From the NCBI RefSeq assembly GCF_015223355.1, contig NZ_JADFFK010000008.1:124001-188000 (forward strand): 64,000 bases of DNA, in the 5' to 3' direction. Origin of the DNA: Salipiger mangrovisoli. GTDB taxonomy: Bacteria > Pseudomonadota > Alphaproteobacteria > Rhodobacterales > Rhodobacteraceae. Positions 26,473-35,386 of the stretch are shown piece by piece. The translations under genes and the position numbers were made by a program. Every line of letters begins with the position of its first letter. Position 1 is the stretch's first letter. Below the pieces are notes generated by a model. That model saw only the letters and a program-made list of their open reading frames with translations, did no database searches and was not told the origin of the DNA.

Positions 26473-26709
26473 ATGGCCATTCTCTGGCTTCTGATCATCG
26501 GGGCGGCGGCGGGCTTTTTCGCCACGCGTTTCATGCGGGTCGAGACCGGCGTGGTGCAGACCGTGGCCATCGGCATGGGCGGCGCGCTGATCGGCGGGCT
26601 GGTGCTGCGCGCGCTGATCGCCGTGACCGGGGCGCTGGCGGGACTCGTCGGCGCGGTGCTCGGGGCAATCCTGCTGATCTGGCTGTTGCAGAAGTTCGGG
26701 CCACGCTGA
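26473..26709 (+). CDS. Small GlsB/YeaQ-like membrane protein
   Basis: A 78-residue protein with two or three hydrophobic helices: MAILWLLIIGAAAGFFATRF, then VAIGMGGALIGGLVLRALI and GAVLGAILLIWLLQKFG. The Gly-rich GGALIGG and LLIWLLQK patterns resemble the transglycosylase-associated (GlsB/YeaQ/YmgE) family, and a clearer family member is at 42068-42310. Role unknown; family members respond to stress. It follows fmt by 34 bp, so it may be read with it. AAAGGGA lies before the ATG. Confidence 0.75.
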   Translation: MAILWLLIIGAAAGFFATRFMRVETGVVQTVAIGMGGALIGGLVLRALIAVTGALAGLVGAVLGAILLIWLLQKFGPR

Positions 26710-26823
26710 TCGGCGCACGCCCGGATGTGCGCTCATGCCGGAGGGGCTGCGCGCCTGTGCCAGTTTGCTCGGGGCGGCGTCTCGCCTAGCTCTTTGTGGA
26801 CAGAACCGCAGGGAGCGCAAGAC

Positions 26824-27816
26824 ATGGGCCAGTTGGTCGAAGGCGAATGGCAGGACACGTGGTATGACACCGGCAAGACCGGCGGCAAGTTCGTCCGCTC
26901 CACCGCGAAGTTCCGGAACTGGATCACCGCGGACGGCAGCGCCGGCCCCTCGGGCGAGGGCGGCTTCAGGGCCGAGCCGGACCGATATCATCTCTATGTC
27001 AGCTATGCCTGTCCCTGGGCGCATCGCGCGCTGATCTTCCGCACGCTGAAGGGGCTCGATGAGCTGATCCCCTACAGCGTCGTGCATCCCGAGATGCTGT
27101 CCGAGGGATGGGAATTCCGCAGCGACTTTGCGGGGGCCACGGGCGACAGGCTTCACGACCTGCCGTTCCTGCGCGACATCTACCTGAAGGCCGACCCGGC
27201 GATATCGGGGCGGGTGACGGTTCCGGTGCTCTGGGACCGCCAGCGCGAGACCATCGTCTCGAACGAGAGCGCCGAGATCATCCGCATGTTCAACGCCGCC
27301 TTCGACGGGCTGACCGGAAATTCCGACGACTATTGGCCCGAAGAGCTGCGCGCCGCGATCGAGCCGGTCAACGCGCGGATCTACGACACGGTCAACAACG
27401 GCGTCTACAAGGCAGGCTTCGCCACGACGCAGAACGCCTACGAGGAGGCGGTGCTGCCGCTGTTCGAGACGCTCGACTGGCTCGAGGACCGGCTTTCGGG
27501 GCAGCGCTACCTGATGGGCGGTCAGATCACCGAGGCCGATTGGCGGTTGTTCACCACGCTGATCCGTTTCGACACGGTCTACCATGGACACTTCAAGTGC
27601 AACCGGCGGCGCATCATCGACTATCCGGCGCTCTGGGCTTATGTCCGAGAGCTGTACCAGTGGCCCGGCGTGGCCGAGACGGTGCGGCTCGATCACATCT
27701 CGCGCCACTATCATTACAGCCATGACACCATCAATCCGCACCGCATCGTGCCGGTCGGACCGGTTCTGGCGCTTGATCTGCCGCATGGGCGTGAAGCCCT
27801 GGCCGCTGTCGGCTGA
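26824..27816 (+). CDS. Glutathionyl-hydroquinone reductase (YqjG/Xi-class GST)
   Basis: A 330-residue Xi-class glutathione transferase that reduces glutathionyl-hydroquinones. The active-site Cys63 is in SYACPWAHRALIFRTLKGL, the Xi-class motif. The C-terminal domain includes ITEADWRLFTTLIRFD and the conserved Y in HYHYSHDTINPHRIVPVGP. It protects against quinone stress. GGGAGCGCAAGAC upstream of ATG 26824 contains a Shine-Dalgarno. It stands alone, convergent with the receiver-like gene. Confidence 0.93.
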   Translation: MGQLVEGEWQDTWYDTGKTGGKFVRSTAKFRNWITADGSAGPSGEGGFRAEPDRYHLYVSYACPWAHRALIFRTLKGLDELIPYSVVHPEMLSEGWEFRSDFAGATGDRLHDLPFLRDIYLKADPAISGRVTVPVLWDRQRETIVSNESAEIIRMFNAAFDGLTGNSDDYWPEELRAAIEPVNARIYDTVNNGVYKAGFATTQNAYEEAVLPLFETLDWLEDRLSGQRYLMGGQITEADWRLFTTLIRFDTVYHGHFKCNRRRIIDYPALWAYVRELYQWPGVAETVRLDHISRHYHYSHDTINPHRIVPVGPVLALDLPHGREALAAVG

Positions 27817-27837
27817 GGCCGGTCGGGCCGAGGCCGG

Positions 27838-28206
27838 TCAGACGGCGCAGCGGGCGCCGTAGTGCTCGATCATCGCGGCAAGATCCGCGGGGGCCGTCGC
27901 CGAGGGCAGGTAGGCGCAGGCGTTGGCGCAGTGCTGGAAGATCGATCCATCGGAGAAGACGGGGGAGTCGGTCACGAAGACCACCCGGCAGTCGGGGCGC
28001 CGGTAGGACGCGAAATCCGCCACCGCCAGCGCGCTGCCCGAGGCCAGCATCAGATCGAGCACGATGACGTCCACTTCTTCGGTTTGCATCAGGCGGGTGG
28101 CGCTCTCCTGATCAGCGACGATCCTGACGTCGGCACCGTTGTGCTCGAGGTGTTTGCTCCAGCGTCCGGCAAGGATTCGATCGGCTTGTACGATAAGTAC
28201 CTTCAT
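27838..28206 (-). CDS. Stand-alone receiver-like protein with altered active site
   Basis: A 122-residue receiver-domain protein without an output domain. Phospho-acceptor Asp51 (VIVLDLMLASG) is present and the T79 position (VFVTD) is kept. The N-terminal acidic pair is reduced to a single Asp9 (LIVQAD), and the conserved Lys before Pro is missing: YLPSATAP stands where receivers have a KP motif. Phosphorylation is therefore doubtful, and a pseudo-receiver role is possible. It is separated from the transglycosylase gene by an AT-rich 244-bp divergent region. Confidence 0.82.
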   Translation of the reverse strand: MKVLIVQADRILAGRWSKHLEHNGADVRIVADQESATRLMQTEEVDVIVLDLMLASGSALAVADFASYRRPDCRVVFVTDSPVFSDGSIFQHCANACAYLPSATAPADLAAMIEHYGARCAV

Positions 28207-28450
28207 TGCTCATCTCCCAGCAGACGCCCCCCAGTGTCCGCGTGTGACAGTGTCCCCGATCCATTTTAGTTGCTTTTTACCCTTCTCTTCCGTTGTCGAA
28301 TTGCTTCCTAAAGAAATGATTAATTTTGCCTTACCGACACAAGTTTTCGGTCGGCAGGCGCTGAAAGTTTCGTGAACGGTGCGGATTTCGCTCGGCTTGC
28401 CAGCCGGTCATGGGCTGCTAGGGTGAGGGCAATCTTCGTGCGAGGTGTTC

Positions 28451-29626
28451 ATGCGTATCCTGCCCCTTTTGGCCGCCCTGCTGCTTCCCGCGGCGGCGCA
28501 ATCGCAGAGCGCGCCCTGCGGTGGCGATTTCCGTGCCTTCCTCAAGGGAGTCGCGCAAGAGGCGGTGGCGCAAGGAGCTGACCCCGCCAAGGCCGAACGC
28601 TTCTTCGCCGCGTTGCGACAGGATCCCAAGGTGCTCAAGGCCGACCGGGCGCAGGGCATCTTCCAGGCACCCTTCATCGAGTTCTCGCGCAAGCTGATCT
28701 CGCAGGACCGGCTCGACCGGGGACGGCGCAAGGCTGCGGAGTGGGACGCGGTCTTTGCCCGGATCGAGCGCGAATATGGCGTCTCGCGCGGTGTGCTGCT
28801 GGCCTTCTGGGCCTTCGAGACCGACTATGGCGGCTATCAGGGTAATTTCAACACTGCCAATGCGCTGGCGACGCTGTCGCATGACTGCCGGAGGCCCGAG
28901 CTTTTCCGGCCGCAGCTGATTTCAGCCCTGGAGCTCTACGAGCGCGGCGATTTCGACCCTGCGACGACCACCGGTGCCTGGGCAGGAGAGATCGGCATGG
29001 TGCAGATGCTGCCGAGGGACATTCTCGAGAACGGCGTCGATGGCGATGGGGATGGCCATGTGCAGCTCAAGACCTCGGTGCCCGATGCGCTGATGTCGGG
29101 GGCGCGGATGCTCTCGGGGCTTGGTTGGCGTCCGAACGAGCCGTGGTTGCAGGAAGTCACCCTGCCCGCCGGGTTCGATTGGTCGACGAGCGGGCTCGAG
29201 ACGACGCTGACTGTCGCGGAATGGGAACGACTGGGGGTTGCCGGGCGCAACGGCGCGCTGGACGACGGGCGGTTGCAGGCTTCGATCATCCTGCCACAGG
29301 GCCGCGGCGGCCCTGCGTTCATCGCCTATCCCAATTTTCGGGTGTTCTTCGAGTGGAACCAGAGTTTCACCTATGTGCTCACCGCAGGGTATTTCGCGAC
29401 GCGGCTCGAAGGCGCGCCGGTCTACGACGCGGGCACGCCGCAACCGGGCCTGTCCGGTCCGGACATGCAGGCGCTTCAGCGCAAGTTGCAGGCCCGGGGC
29501 TTCGACGTTGGCAAGGCGGATGGCATCCTTGGCGCTGGCACGCGCAGCGCGGTGCGGACGATGCAGGACGAGCTGGGGCTGCAGGTGGACGGCTGGCCCA
29601 CGGCGGAGCTGTTGCGGGCATTCTGA
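28451..29626 (+). CDS. MltB-type lytic murein transglycosylase with peptidoglycan-binding domain
   Basis: Periplasmic enzyme that cleaves peptidoglycan glycan strands. A signal peptide is visible (MRILPLLAALLLPAAAQSQS). The catalytic Glu lies in LLAFWAFETDYGGYQGNFNT, and GEIGMVQMLPRDILENGVDG is the second family motif. The C-terminal 60 residues form a peptidoglycan-binding domain (LQRKLQARGFDVGKADGILG). 391 residues from ATG 28451, which has GAGG just upstream; a GTG at 28445 is in frame. It faces the receiver gene across the AT-rich region. Confidence 0.93.
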   Translation: MRILPLLAALLLPAAAQSQSAPCGGDFRAFLKGVAQEAVAQGADPAKAERFFAALRQDPKVLKADRAQGIFQAPFIEFSRKLISQDRLDRGRRKAAEWDAVFARIEREYGVSRGVLLAFWAFETDYGGYQGNFNTANALATLSHDCRRPELFRPQLISALELYERGDFDPATTTGAWAGEIGMVQMLPRDILENGVDGDGDGHVQLKTSVPDALMSGARMLSGLGWRPNEPWLQEVTLPAGFDWSTSGLETTLTVAEWERLGVAGRNGALDDGRLQASIILPQGRGGPAFIAYPNFRVFFEWNQSFTYVLTAGYFATRLEGAPVYDAGTPQPGLSGPDMQALQRKLQARGFDVGKADGILGAGTRSAVRTMQDELGLQVDGWPTAELLRAF

Positions 29627-29627
29627 G

Positions 29628-29644
29628 CAAATACGCGCCGGGGG
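29628..29644 (+). repeat. Fragment of the intergenic repeat box
   Basis: CAAATACGCGCCGGGG directly after the transglycosylase stop matches the second half of the 28-nt box (AAATACGCCGGGG) with two extra bases. There is no hairpin. Probably a decayed copy. Confidence 0.45.
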
Positions 29645-29690
29645 CGGGGCGGTCGGGGAACCGCGGCGGGCGTTCGCCGGTTGAGCGCCC

Positions 29691-30107
29691 ATGACCAAAG
29701 TTTTCCGCACCGTCACTTCGCTGGCCGCACTGGCCGTACTCTCCCTCACCGCTGCCTGTCTTCCGCAGGAGGAGACGGCGTCCTCGCCGGTTCAGGAGAC
29801 CGGGATCCCCATGGCCATGCAGGGCCGCTGGGGCCTCGTCCCCGCCGATTGCACCTCGACGCGCGGCGATGCCAAGGGGTTGATGGAGGTCAGTGCCGAG
29901 CGGCTCGGCTTCTACGAATCCCGCGCCGTGCTGGCAGAAGTCTCGGAGCGTTCGGACACCCGGCTTGCGGCCAGCTTCGACATGACCGGCGAGGGCATGA
30001 GCTGGCAGCGCGACATGGTGCTGGTGGCGAAGGGCGACACGCTGGTGCGGCAGGAAAGCGGCGAGGGCGCGATTCCCGGGCCGCTGACCTACCAGCGCTG
30101 CGACTGA
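29691..30107 (+). CDS. Small predicted lipoprotein, function unknown
   Basis: A 138-residue protein with a type II signal peptide: positively charged MTKVFRTVTS, hydrophobic LAALAVLSL and the lipobox TAAC at Cys23. The mature part begins LPQEETASSPVQE and contains MQGRWGLVPADCTSTRGDAKGL, a pattern seen in small alphaproteobacterial lipoproteins, ending in TYQRCD. Two further Cys could form a disulfide in the periplasm. It follows the transglycosylase gene by 64 bp on the same strand, so an envelope role is likely. Confidence 0.8.
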   Translation: MTKVFRTVTSLAALAVLSLTAACLPQEETASSPVQETGIPMAMQGRWGLVPADCTSTRGDAKGLMEVSAERLGFYESRAVLAEVSERSDTRLAASFDMTGEGMSWQRDMVLVAKGDTLVRQESGEGAIPGPLTYQRCD

Positions 30108-30209
30108 GGCGAAGTGCCTCTGGCGCGCGTTTTCGCGGAAAGATGACAGCGCGAAAGGCGCGGAGGCAGGCCGGGTGGACGGCCTGCCCGGCGACGTCGC
30201 AGCGCCTGA

Positions 30210-31538
30210 TCAGCCGAGCGCCGTCTCAGCGGCGGCCGAGAGGCGCAGCAGCCGGTCTTCCGCCATGGGTGCTCCCATCAGCGAAATTCCGCAGCTCGGG
30301 GTGCCGGTTGGCAGCGTCGTGACGCAGAGCCCCATGACGTTGCCCACGCGGGTGTTGCGCAGCGTCAGCAGGTTCTCGGTGACGTAGTACTCGTCATCGC
30401 TGAGCAGCCGATCGACTTTTGGCGGCAGGTTCGGAGCGGTCGGGCAGAGCACCGCGTCGAACCCCGCGGTGGCCTCGGCCCAGGCGGCGCGGGCCTTCAT
30501 CATGCGGTCCCAGGCGGTGATATATTGCGCCGCGCTGAACGACTTGCCGCCCTCGAAACGCTCCTTGACCGGCGGGAACATCAGGTCGCCGCGCGAGGTG
30601 ATGTCGGCGCCCCAGGTGGCCCAGGCCTCGGAGGTGTAGAGCACCGCCGCATCGCCCATCGGCACCGCCACCTCGGGCACGTCGATCGGGGTGATCTCGG
30701 CTCCGGCGGCCGCGAGGCGGTCGAGCGCGGACTGGTAGGCGGCCGCGGGTTCCGGCCGCAGGTCGTCCATCACGATCGTGGTGAGCGCGGCGAAGCGCAC
30801 GCCTTCTAGCGAAGCGCCGGCCAGGTCGGGCGCGCGGCGGCCCTCGAGCGCGGCGAGCATCAGCGCGGCGTCCTCGACCGTTCGGCAGAGCGGACCCACC
30901 GTGTCGAAGCGCGACGCCAGCGGCACCGCGCCGACCAGCGACAGGCGACCCCAGGTGGTCTTCAGGCCCACCAGGTCGTTCCAGGCCGAGGGAATGCGCA
31001 CCGAACCGCCGGTATCCGAGCCCACGGCCGCCGCGGCAAGGCCGAAGGCGACCGAGGCGGCGGCTCCGGAAGAGGACCCGCCGGCGACGGCCTCGGCATC
31101 ATTGACCGAGGGCGGGGTGGCGGTGACAGGGTTCAGCCCCAGCCCCGAAAAAGCCAGCTCGGACAGATGCGTCTTGCCGAGGCAGACGAGCCCCATGGCG
31201 GTGGCGGTCTGGAGGACCTTTGCGTCGGTATCCGGCACGCGGCCGCTGAGCAGGGCCGAGCCCGCCTCGGTCGCCACGCCCGCGGTGTCGAAAAGGTCCT
31301 TCCAGCTCACCGGCACGCCGTCGAGCGGTGACAGCCGCCTGCCGGCCTTGGCGCGATCGCTTGCGGCCTTGGCCTCGGCCAGCGCGCGTTCGGGCGTCAC
31401 CCGCGCGTAGATGCGATCCTTGAGCGGGTGCGCTGCGATCTTGTCGAGATAGGCCTGCGCCAGGTCAACCGGATCGACCTCGCCCCTGCCGATCGCCCGC
31501 CCCAGTTCTGCCGCGCTCTTGCCTGTCCAGTCCGTCAT
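30210..31538 (-). CDS. Amidase signature family hydrolase
   Basis: A 442-residue amidase. The Ser-cisSer-Lys triad is visible: Lys in GVPVSWKDLFDTAG, the cis-Ser in AGGSSSGAAASVAFG and the nucleophile Ser in GSDTGGSVRIPSAW. The family includes GatA and amino-acid amide hydrolases; the sequence is shorter than GatA and no gatB or gatC is near, so a small-molecule amidase is likelier. AAGGAAA before ATG 31538 supports this start. It is divergent from the UbiH gene. Confidence 0.92.
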   Translation of the reverse strand: MTDWTGKSAAELGRAIGRGEVDPVDLAQAYLDKIAAHPLKDRIYARVTPERALAEAKAASDRAKAGRRLSPLDGVPVSWKDLFDTAGVATEAGSALLSGRVPDTDAKVLQTATAMGLVCLGKTHLSELAFSGLGLNPVTATPPSVNDAEAVAGGSSSGAAASVAFGLAAAAVGSDTGGSVRIPSAWNDLVGLKTTWGRLSLVGAVPLASRFDTVGPLCRTVEDAALMLAALEGRRAPDLAGASLEGVRFAALTTIVMDDLRPEPAAAYQSALDRLAAAGAEITPIDVPEVAVPMGDAAVLYTSEAWATWGADITSRGDLMFPPVKERFEGGKSFSAAQYITAWDRMMKARAAWAEATAGFDAVLCPTAPNLPPKVDRLLSDDEYYVTENLLTLRNTRVGNVMGLCVTTLPTGTPSCGISLMGAPMAEDRLLRLSAAAETALG

Positions 31539-31637
31539 GCCGCTTTCCTTTTTGCGCCGCTGTCTTTTTTGGTCGGCGCGACGGTAGCGGCACGGCGGCG
31601 CATGGACAATCCCACCCGCAGGACCATAGTACGCCCC

Positions 31638-32855
31638 ATGACACAGGACAGCGATCTGCTCATCATCGGCGGCGGGCTCAACGGACCCGCCCTTGCGCTG
31701 GCCGCGGCCAAGGCCGGGCTCAGCGCCACCGTCATCGATGCCCTGCCTGCCGAAGCGCGGGCCGAGCCGGACTTCGACGGCCGCGCCTACGCGCTGGCGC
31801 TTGCCTCGGTGAGATTTCTGGCCAATCTCGGGCTCTGGGAGGAGTTGGCACCCGACGCCCAGCCCATGAGCGCGATCCGCGTCACGGACGGGCGCGTCGG
31901 CGAGGCCGAGGTCTTCCTCGGGTTGGATTTCGCCTCCGCGGAGATCGAGGAAGGCCCGATGGGCCAGATGGTCGAGGACCGTTTTCTGCGCCGCGCCCTG
32001 CTCGGGGCCATGGCGGCCGAGCCGCTGATCACCCATCGCGCCGCGGCGACGGTCATTGCGCAGGCGGTGGATGTCTCGGGTGTCACGGTGACACTTGCGG
32101 ACGGCGGCAGCCTGCGTGGGCGGCTGCTCGTCGGTGCGGACGGGCGCAGCAGTGGCACCGCCGCGCGCGCCGGAATTCGCCGCATGGGCTGGAGCTACGG
32201 ACAGACCGCGCTGGTCTGCGCCATCGCCCACGAGCTGCCCCACGAGGGCGTGGCGCATCAGTTCTTCATGCCGAGCGGGCCGCTGGCGATCCTGCCGCTG
32301 ACCGGGGGCCGCAGCTCGATCGTCTGGAGCGAGAAGGATGCGCTGGCCCGCGCGATCCATGCGCTGCCGGACGACGAGTACCTGCAGGTGCTGCGGCCAC
32401 GCTTCGGCGATTTTCTCGGCGAGATTTCCCTTGCCGGGCCGCGCTATACCTACCCGCTGGGGCTGACGCTGGCGAATGCCTTCATCGCCGACCGGCTGGC
32501 GCTGGTGGGCGATGCTGCGCATGGCATGCACCCGATCGCCGGGCAGGGGCTCAATGCCGGGCTGCGCGACGTGGCAGCGCTGGCGCATGTGCTGAGCCAT
32601 GCGCAGCGGCGCGGCGAGGACGTGGCCTCGCCTCTGGTGCTGGCGCGCTACCAGAGCTGGCGTCGCTTCGACACGGCGGCGCTGGCGGCGGCGACGGATT
32701 TGTTCAACCGGCTTTTCTCGAACGACAACCCGATCCTGCGCGCGGGGCGCGATCTGGGGATGGCGCTGGTGCAGGGGATGCCCGGCCTGCGCCGCAACTT
32801 CGTGCGCGAGGCGGCGGGGCTGACCGGCGAGCTGCCGGACCTCATGGCGAAATGA
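31638..32855 (+). CDS. UbiH/UbiF family FAD-dependent hydroxylase (ubiquinone biosynthesis)
   Basis: A 405-residue FAD monooxygenase. The N-terminal dinucleotide motif is LLIIGGGLNGPALALAAAKAG, the middle has LLVGADGRSSGTAARAGI and the C-terminal FAD motif is ALVGDAAHGMHPIAGQGLNAG, which is specific for the UbiH/UbiF/UbiI group. It probably hydroxylates an octa- or decaprenylphenol intermediate of ubiquinone. Which ring position cannot be read. Start Met at 31638 agrees with the family; an earlier ATG at 31602 is in frame. A tandem palindrome follows its stop by 8 nt. Confidence 0.92.
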   Translation: MTQDSDLLIIGGGLNGPALALAAAKAGLSATVIDALPAEARAEPDFDGRAYALALASVRFLANLGLWEELAPDAQPMSAIRVTDGRVGEAEVFLGLDFASAEIEEGPMGQMVEDRFLRRALLGAMAAEPLITHRAAATVIAQAVDVSGVTVTLADGGSLRGRLLVGADGRSSGTAARAGIRRMGWSYGQTALVCAIAHELPHEGVAHQFFMPSGPLAILPLTGGRSSIVWSEKDALARAIHALPDDEYLQVLRPRFGDFLGEISLAGPRYTYPLGLTLANAFIADRLALVGDAAHGMHPIAGQGLNAGLRDVAALAHVLSHAQRRGEDVASPLVLARYQSWRRFDTAALAAATDLFNRLFSNDNPILRAGRDLGMALVQGMPGLRRNFVREAAGLTGELPDLMAK

Positions 32856-32863
32856 GGGGGGCG

Positions 32864-32907
32864 CAAGCTCCTTCGAAGGAGCTTGCAAATCCCTTCGAAG
32901 GGATTTG
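32864..32907. repeat. Tandem palindrome element copy 2
   Basis: Bases 32864-32885 (core CTCCTTCGAAGGAG) and 32886-32907 (core TCCCTTCGAAGGGA) are two abutting perfect 22-bp palindromes. The second palindrome differs from the first one in copy 1 (11493-11514) by one matched base pair, a compensated change. The element starts 8 nt after the UbiH stop, the same distance as at acpS. Confidence 0.9.
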
Positions 32908-32961
32908 GACCCCCGACCGGAAGGAGGGCGGATGCGCGCATCCGCCCTTTCGCTTGGCGGG

Positions 32962-34503
32962 TTACTTGATCCGCTGGCCGTTGGCGAGGACCTGTCCCTG
33001 ATCGTTGACCTCGATCTTCGAGGTCTGGGTGTCGGGCTCGGCACCGGGCACGGTGAACATCCCCAGCATCATCCGCGCGCCCATGGCATCCTGCTGGCTG
33101 AGCAGCCCCATGGCGATAAGCTTGTCGATCAGCCCGTTGGCCCCGCTCAGGGTGAAGTTGACTTCACCCTGAGGGGCCGGCATTCCGCCGAAGCTCTCGG
33201 TGTCCTCCTGGTTGAAGGCAAAATCTCCCTGCCCGGTGATCTTGGCCCCCGCCGCGGAGAGCGTCAGGTTGTTCAGGGTCAGCGCGTTCAGCTCGGCCGG
33301 CGCGGTCTGCTCCGCTTCGAGCTTGCTCAGTCCTGCCGCGTCGAACACCGAGACCAGCGGCGTGACCTTGCCGGTGAGGTCAAAGGCCAGGGTGGCCGGA
33401 TCGCGCGGCAGCGTGCCGCCGGGATCGAAAATGCCCCAGATCGCATCGGAGAGGGTGAGCCCGCCGAAGGTGACGCCGAAAGCCATGTCCTGCGGCGTGT
33501 CCGATTTGGCCAGCGGCAGCGACAGGTTCAGTCCGACCTGCTCGATGGCGGCGCTCACCGGGAAGGGCAGCTCACCGCCCTCGGCCTCGTAGGTCAGCGA
33601 GTCGAGCGCCAGCGCGTAGCTCATCCGCTCGCCGTCGAGCGCGCCGTCGAGCTTTCCGCCCTGTGAGCTGCTGCTGCCGGTCATCGTGTCACCGCCGTCG
33701 GTGAAGGCAAAGCTGGTCTGTCCGCTTTCGAAGGTGAAGCTTCCGCTGCCCTCGAATCCGGCGCTCATGATCGCCGCGGCATCGGCTTGATCCCCGCTTT
33801 CCGGCAGCACCGACTCGCCGCGGCTCGACAGGCCGGTCAACCGCCCCGAGACCTGGCCGGTGGCGTCGGGTTGTTCCGGGTCGCTGCCCGAGATGTCGTA
33901 GCGCAGCTCGTCGGTGCTGTAGCTGTGGCTGTAGCGGCGTTTGCCATCCGAGGTGGATACCGCGGAGGTTCCCGACAGCGGGCCGGTGCCGAGACGGGCA
34001 CTGAAGACGTCGCGGGGCAGCTCTTCGCCCTCGGCCAGGAGGCGCACCAGCTCCAGCCGGGTGGCCTCGGCGCGATACGCGTAGGCCAGCGCGTCCGGAT
34101 CGCCCGAGGCGATGAGGCTCAGCCCATCCTGCGCAAGCTCCAGCGTCATTTCGACGGGATCGCCGCCCTCTTCGGTGACCCGCACCTCGATCGGCATCGG
34201 GCTCGGGAAGCGCAGTCCGACCGTGCCGTCGCCCAGGTCTTCCAGCGTCAGATCCGCAAGACCGACGATGACATCGCCAGCCGCCTGTCCCTCGCTTTCG
34301 GGGATCGCCATGCGCAGCGTGAGATCGCCCAGCAGAAGGTTGCCGCCACTCTCGCTTTCGCTGACCGAAACCTCGTAGCCGACCCCCTCCAGCAGCTCCG
34401 ACAGATCTTCCCAGACCTGCGCGGGGGTGACATCGGCCTGGGCGGGCAGCGCGAGCGCCAAGGCCGTCGCGCAGGTCCCGAAACCCCCTGTGTAAAACCG
34501 CAT
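32962..34503 (-). CDS. DUF2125 family exported protein
   Basis: A 513-residue protein of unknown function found in alphaproteobacteria. A signal peptide ends at about ALALPAQA, after MRFYTGGFGTCATALAL. The body is a long series of beta-rich repeats with a Gly/Ser/Asp-rich composition, for example LPESGDQADAAAIMSAGFEG. ATG 34503 has AAGGATTGGAT just upstream, so it is preferred over the in-frame TTG at 34509. The protein is probably periplasmic or outer-membrane associated. It converges on the UbiH gene. Confidence 0.85.
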   Translation of the reverse strand: MRFYTGGFGTCATALALALPAQADVTPAQVWEDLSELLEGVGYEVSVSESESGGNLLLGDLTLRMAIPESEGQAAGDVIVGLADLTLEDLGDGTVGLRFPSPMPIEVRVTEEGGDPVEMTLELAQDGLSLIASGDPDALAYAYRAEATRLELVRLLAEGEELPRDVFSARLGTGPLSGTSAVSTSDGKRRYSHSYSTDELRYDISGSDPEQPDATGQVSGRLTGLSSRGESVLPESGDQADAAAIMSAGFEGSGSFTFESGQTSFAFTDGGDTMTGSSSSQGGKLDGALDGERMSYALALDSLTYEAEGGELPFPVSAAIEQVGLNLSLPLAKSDTPQDMAFGVTFGGLTLSDAIWGIFDPGGTLPRDPATLAFDLTGKVTPLVSVFDAAGLSKLEAEQTAPAELNALTLNNLTLSAAGAKITGQGDFAFNQEDTESFGGMPAPQGEVNFTLSGANGLIDKLIAMGLLSQQDAMGARMMLGMFTVPGAEPDTQTSKIEVNDQGQVLANGQRIK

Positions 34504-34636
34504 ATCCAATCCTTTCCGCCCTGGGCCGCACTCAATGGCCTAGAGTTCGCCTCCCTGCCTGCCGGGGTCAAGAGGGTGGACCGGGGATTGGCCAGTGTTT
34601 ACCAAAGAAGGGAATCTTCAAGAGATGGGGCAATCC

Positions 34637-35386
34637 ATGGATCTGACTGGGAAAACCGTGCTGATCACCGGCGCGAGCCGGGGTATCGGGGCTGCGAGCG
34701 CGCGTCTCTTTGCCGATGCGGGTGCAAATGTGGCGCTGGTGGCGCGGGGACGCGAGGCCGTGGCTGAACTGGCGGGCGAGATCGGCCCGAAGGCGATTGC
34801 TATCCCCTGCGACATCTCGCGCTACTGGGAGATGGACCAGGCGGTGCAGGCGTGCATCGCGGCTTTCGGCGCGATCGACGTCCTGGTGAACAACGCCGGG
34901 GTGATCGAGCCGATCGCGCCGCTCGCCGGGGCTGATCCGGGCGCCTGGGGGCAGGTCATCGATGTCAACCTGAAGGGTGTCTATCACGGCATGCACGCCG
35001 CCCTGCCGCTGATGCTGGCGGCGGGGGGCGGTACCGTGCTGACCATCGGTTCCGGCGCGGCGCATCACCCGCTCGAGGGCTGGTCGGCCTATTGCGCTTC
35101 GAAGGCCGGGGCGCTGATGCTGACCCGCATGGCCGATGCCGAGTACCGTGCCCGCGGCATCCGCGCGCTGTCGCTTTCGCCCGGCACGGTGGCGACGCAG
35201 ATGCAGCGCACGATCAAGGCGTCGGGGGTGAATCCCGTCAGCGCGCTCGACTGGGAGGACCACATCCCGCCCGAATGGGTGGCCAAGGCGCTGTTGTGGA
35301 TGTGCGGGCCGGAGACGGACGCGCATCTGGGCGGCGAGATCTCGCTGCGGGACGAGGCGGTGCGCAGGGCGATCGGCGTCGCATGA
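34637..35386 (+). CDS. Short-chain dehydrogenase/reductase
   Basis: A 249-residue classical SDR. The NAD(P) motif TGASRGIG lies near residue 12, NNAG near residue 85, and the catalytic Tyr and Lys in YCASKAG near residue 150, preceded by Ser in TIGSGAAHHPL. The substrate is not indicated. It overlaps the start of the enoyl-CoA hydratase gene as ATGA, so the two form an operon, perhaps in fatty acid or acyl-CoA metabolism. An in-frame ATG at 34625 is an alternative start. Confidence 0.9.
   Translation: MDLTGKTVLITGASRGIGAASARLFADAGANVALVARGREAVAELAGEIGPKAIAIPCDISRYWEMDQAVQACIAAFGAIDVLVNNAGVIEPIAPLAGADPGAWGQVIDVNLKGVYHGMHAALPLMLAAGGGTVLTIGSGAAHHPLEGWSAYCASKAGALMLTRMADAEYRARGIRALSLSPGTVATQMQRTIKASGVNPVSALDWEDHIPPEWVAKALLWMCGPETDAHLGGEISLRDEAVRRAIGVA

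Noticed and set aside
26473-26709. EcfG promoter for the first GlsB-like gene
   Set aside because: The upstream DNA shows no GGAAC/CGTT pair, unlike the gene at 42068; it probably depends on the fmt transcript.
28320-28334. Possible CtrA-type site TTAA-N7-TTAC upstream of the receiver and transglycosylase genes
   Set aside because: Only one half matches the TTAA-N7-TTAA consensus; such near-matches are expected in AT-rich DNA.
30210-33044. A 944-codon minus-strand frame
   Set aside because: Its first half is antisense to the UbiH gene; only the amidase part from 31538 is supported.
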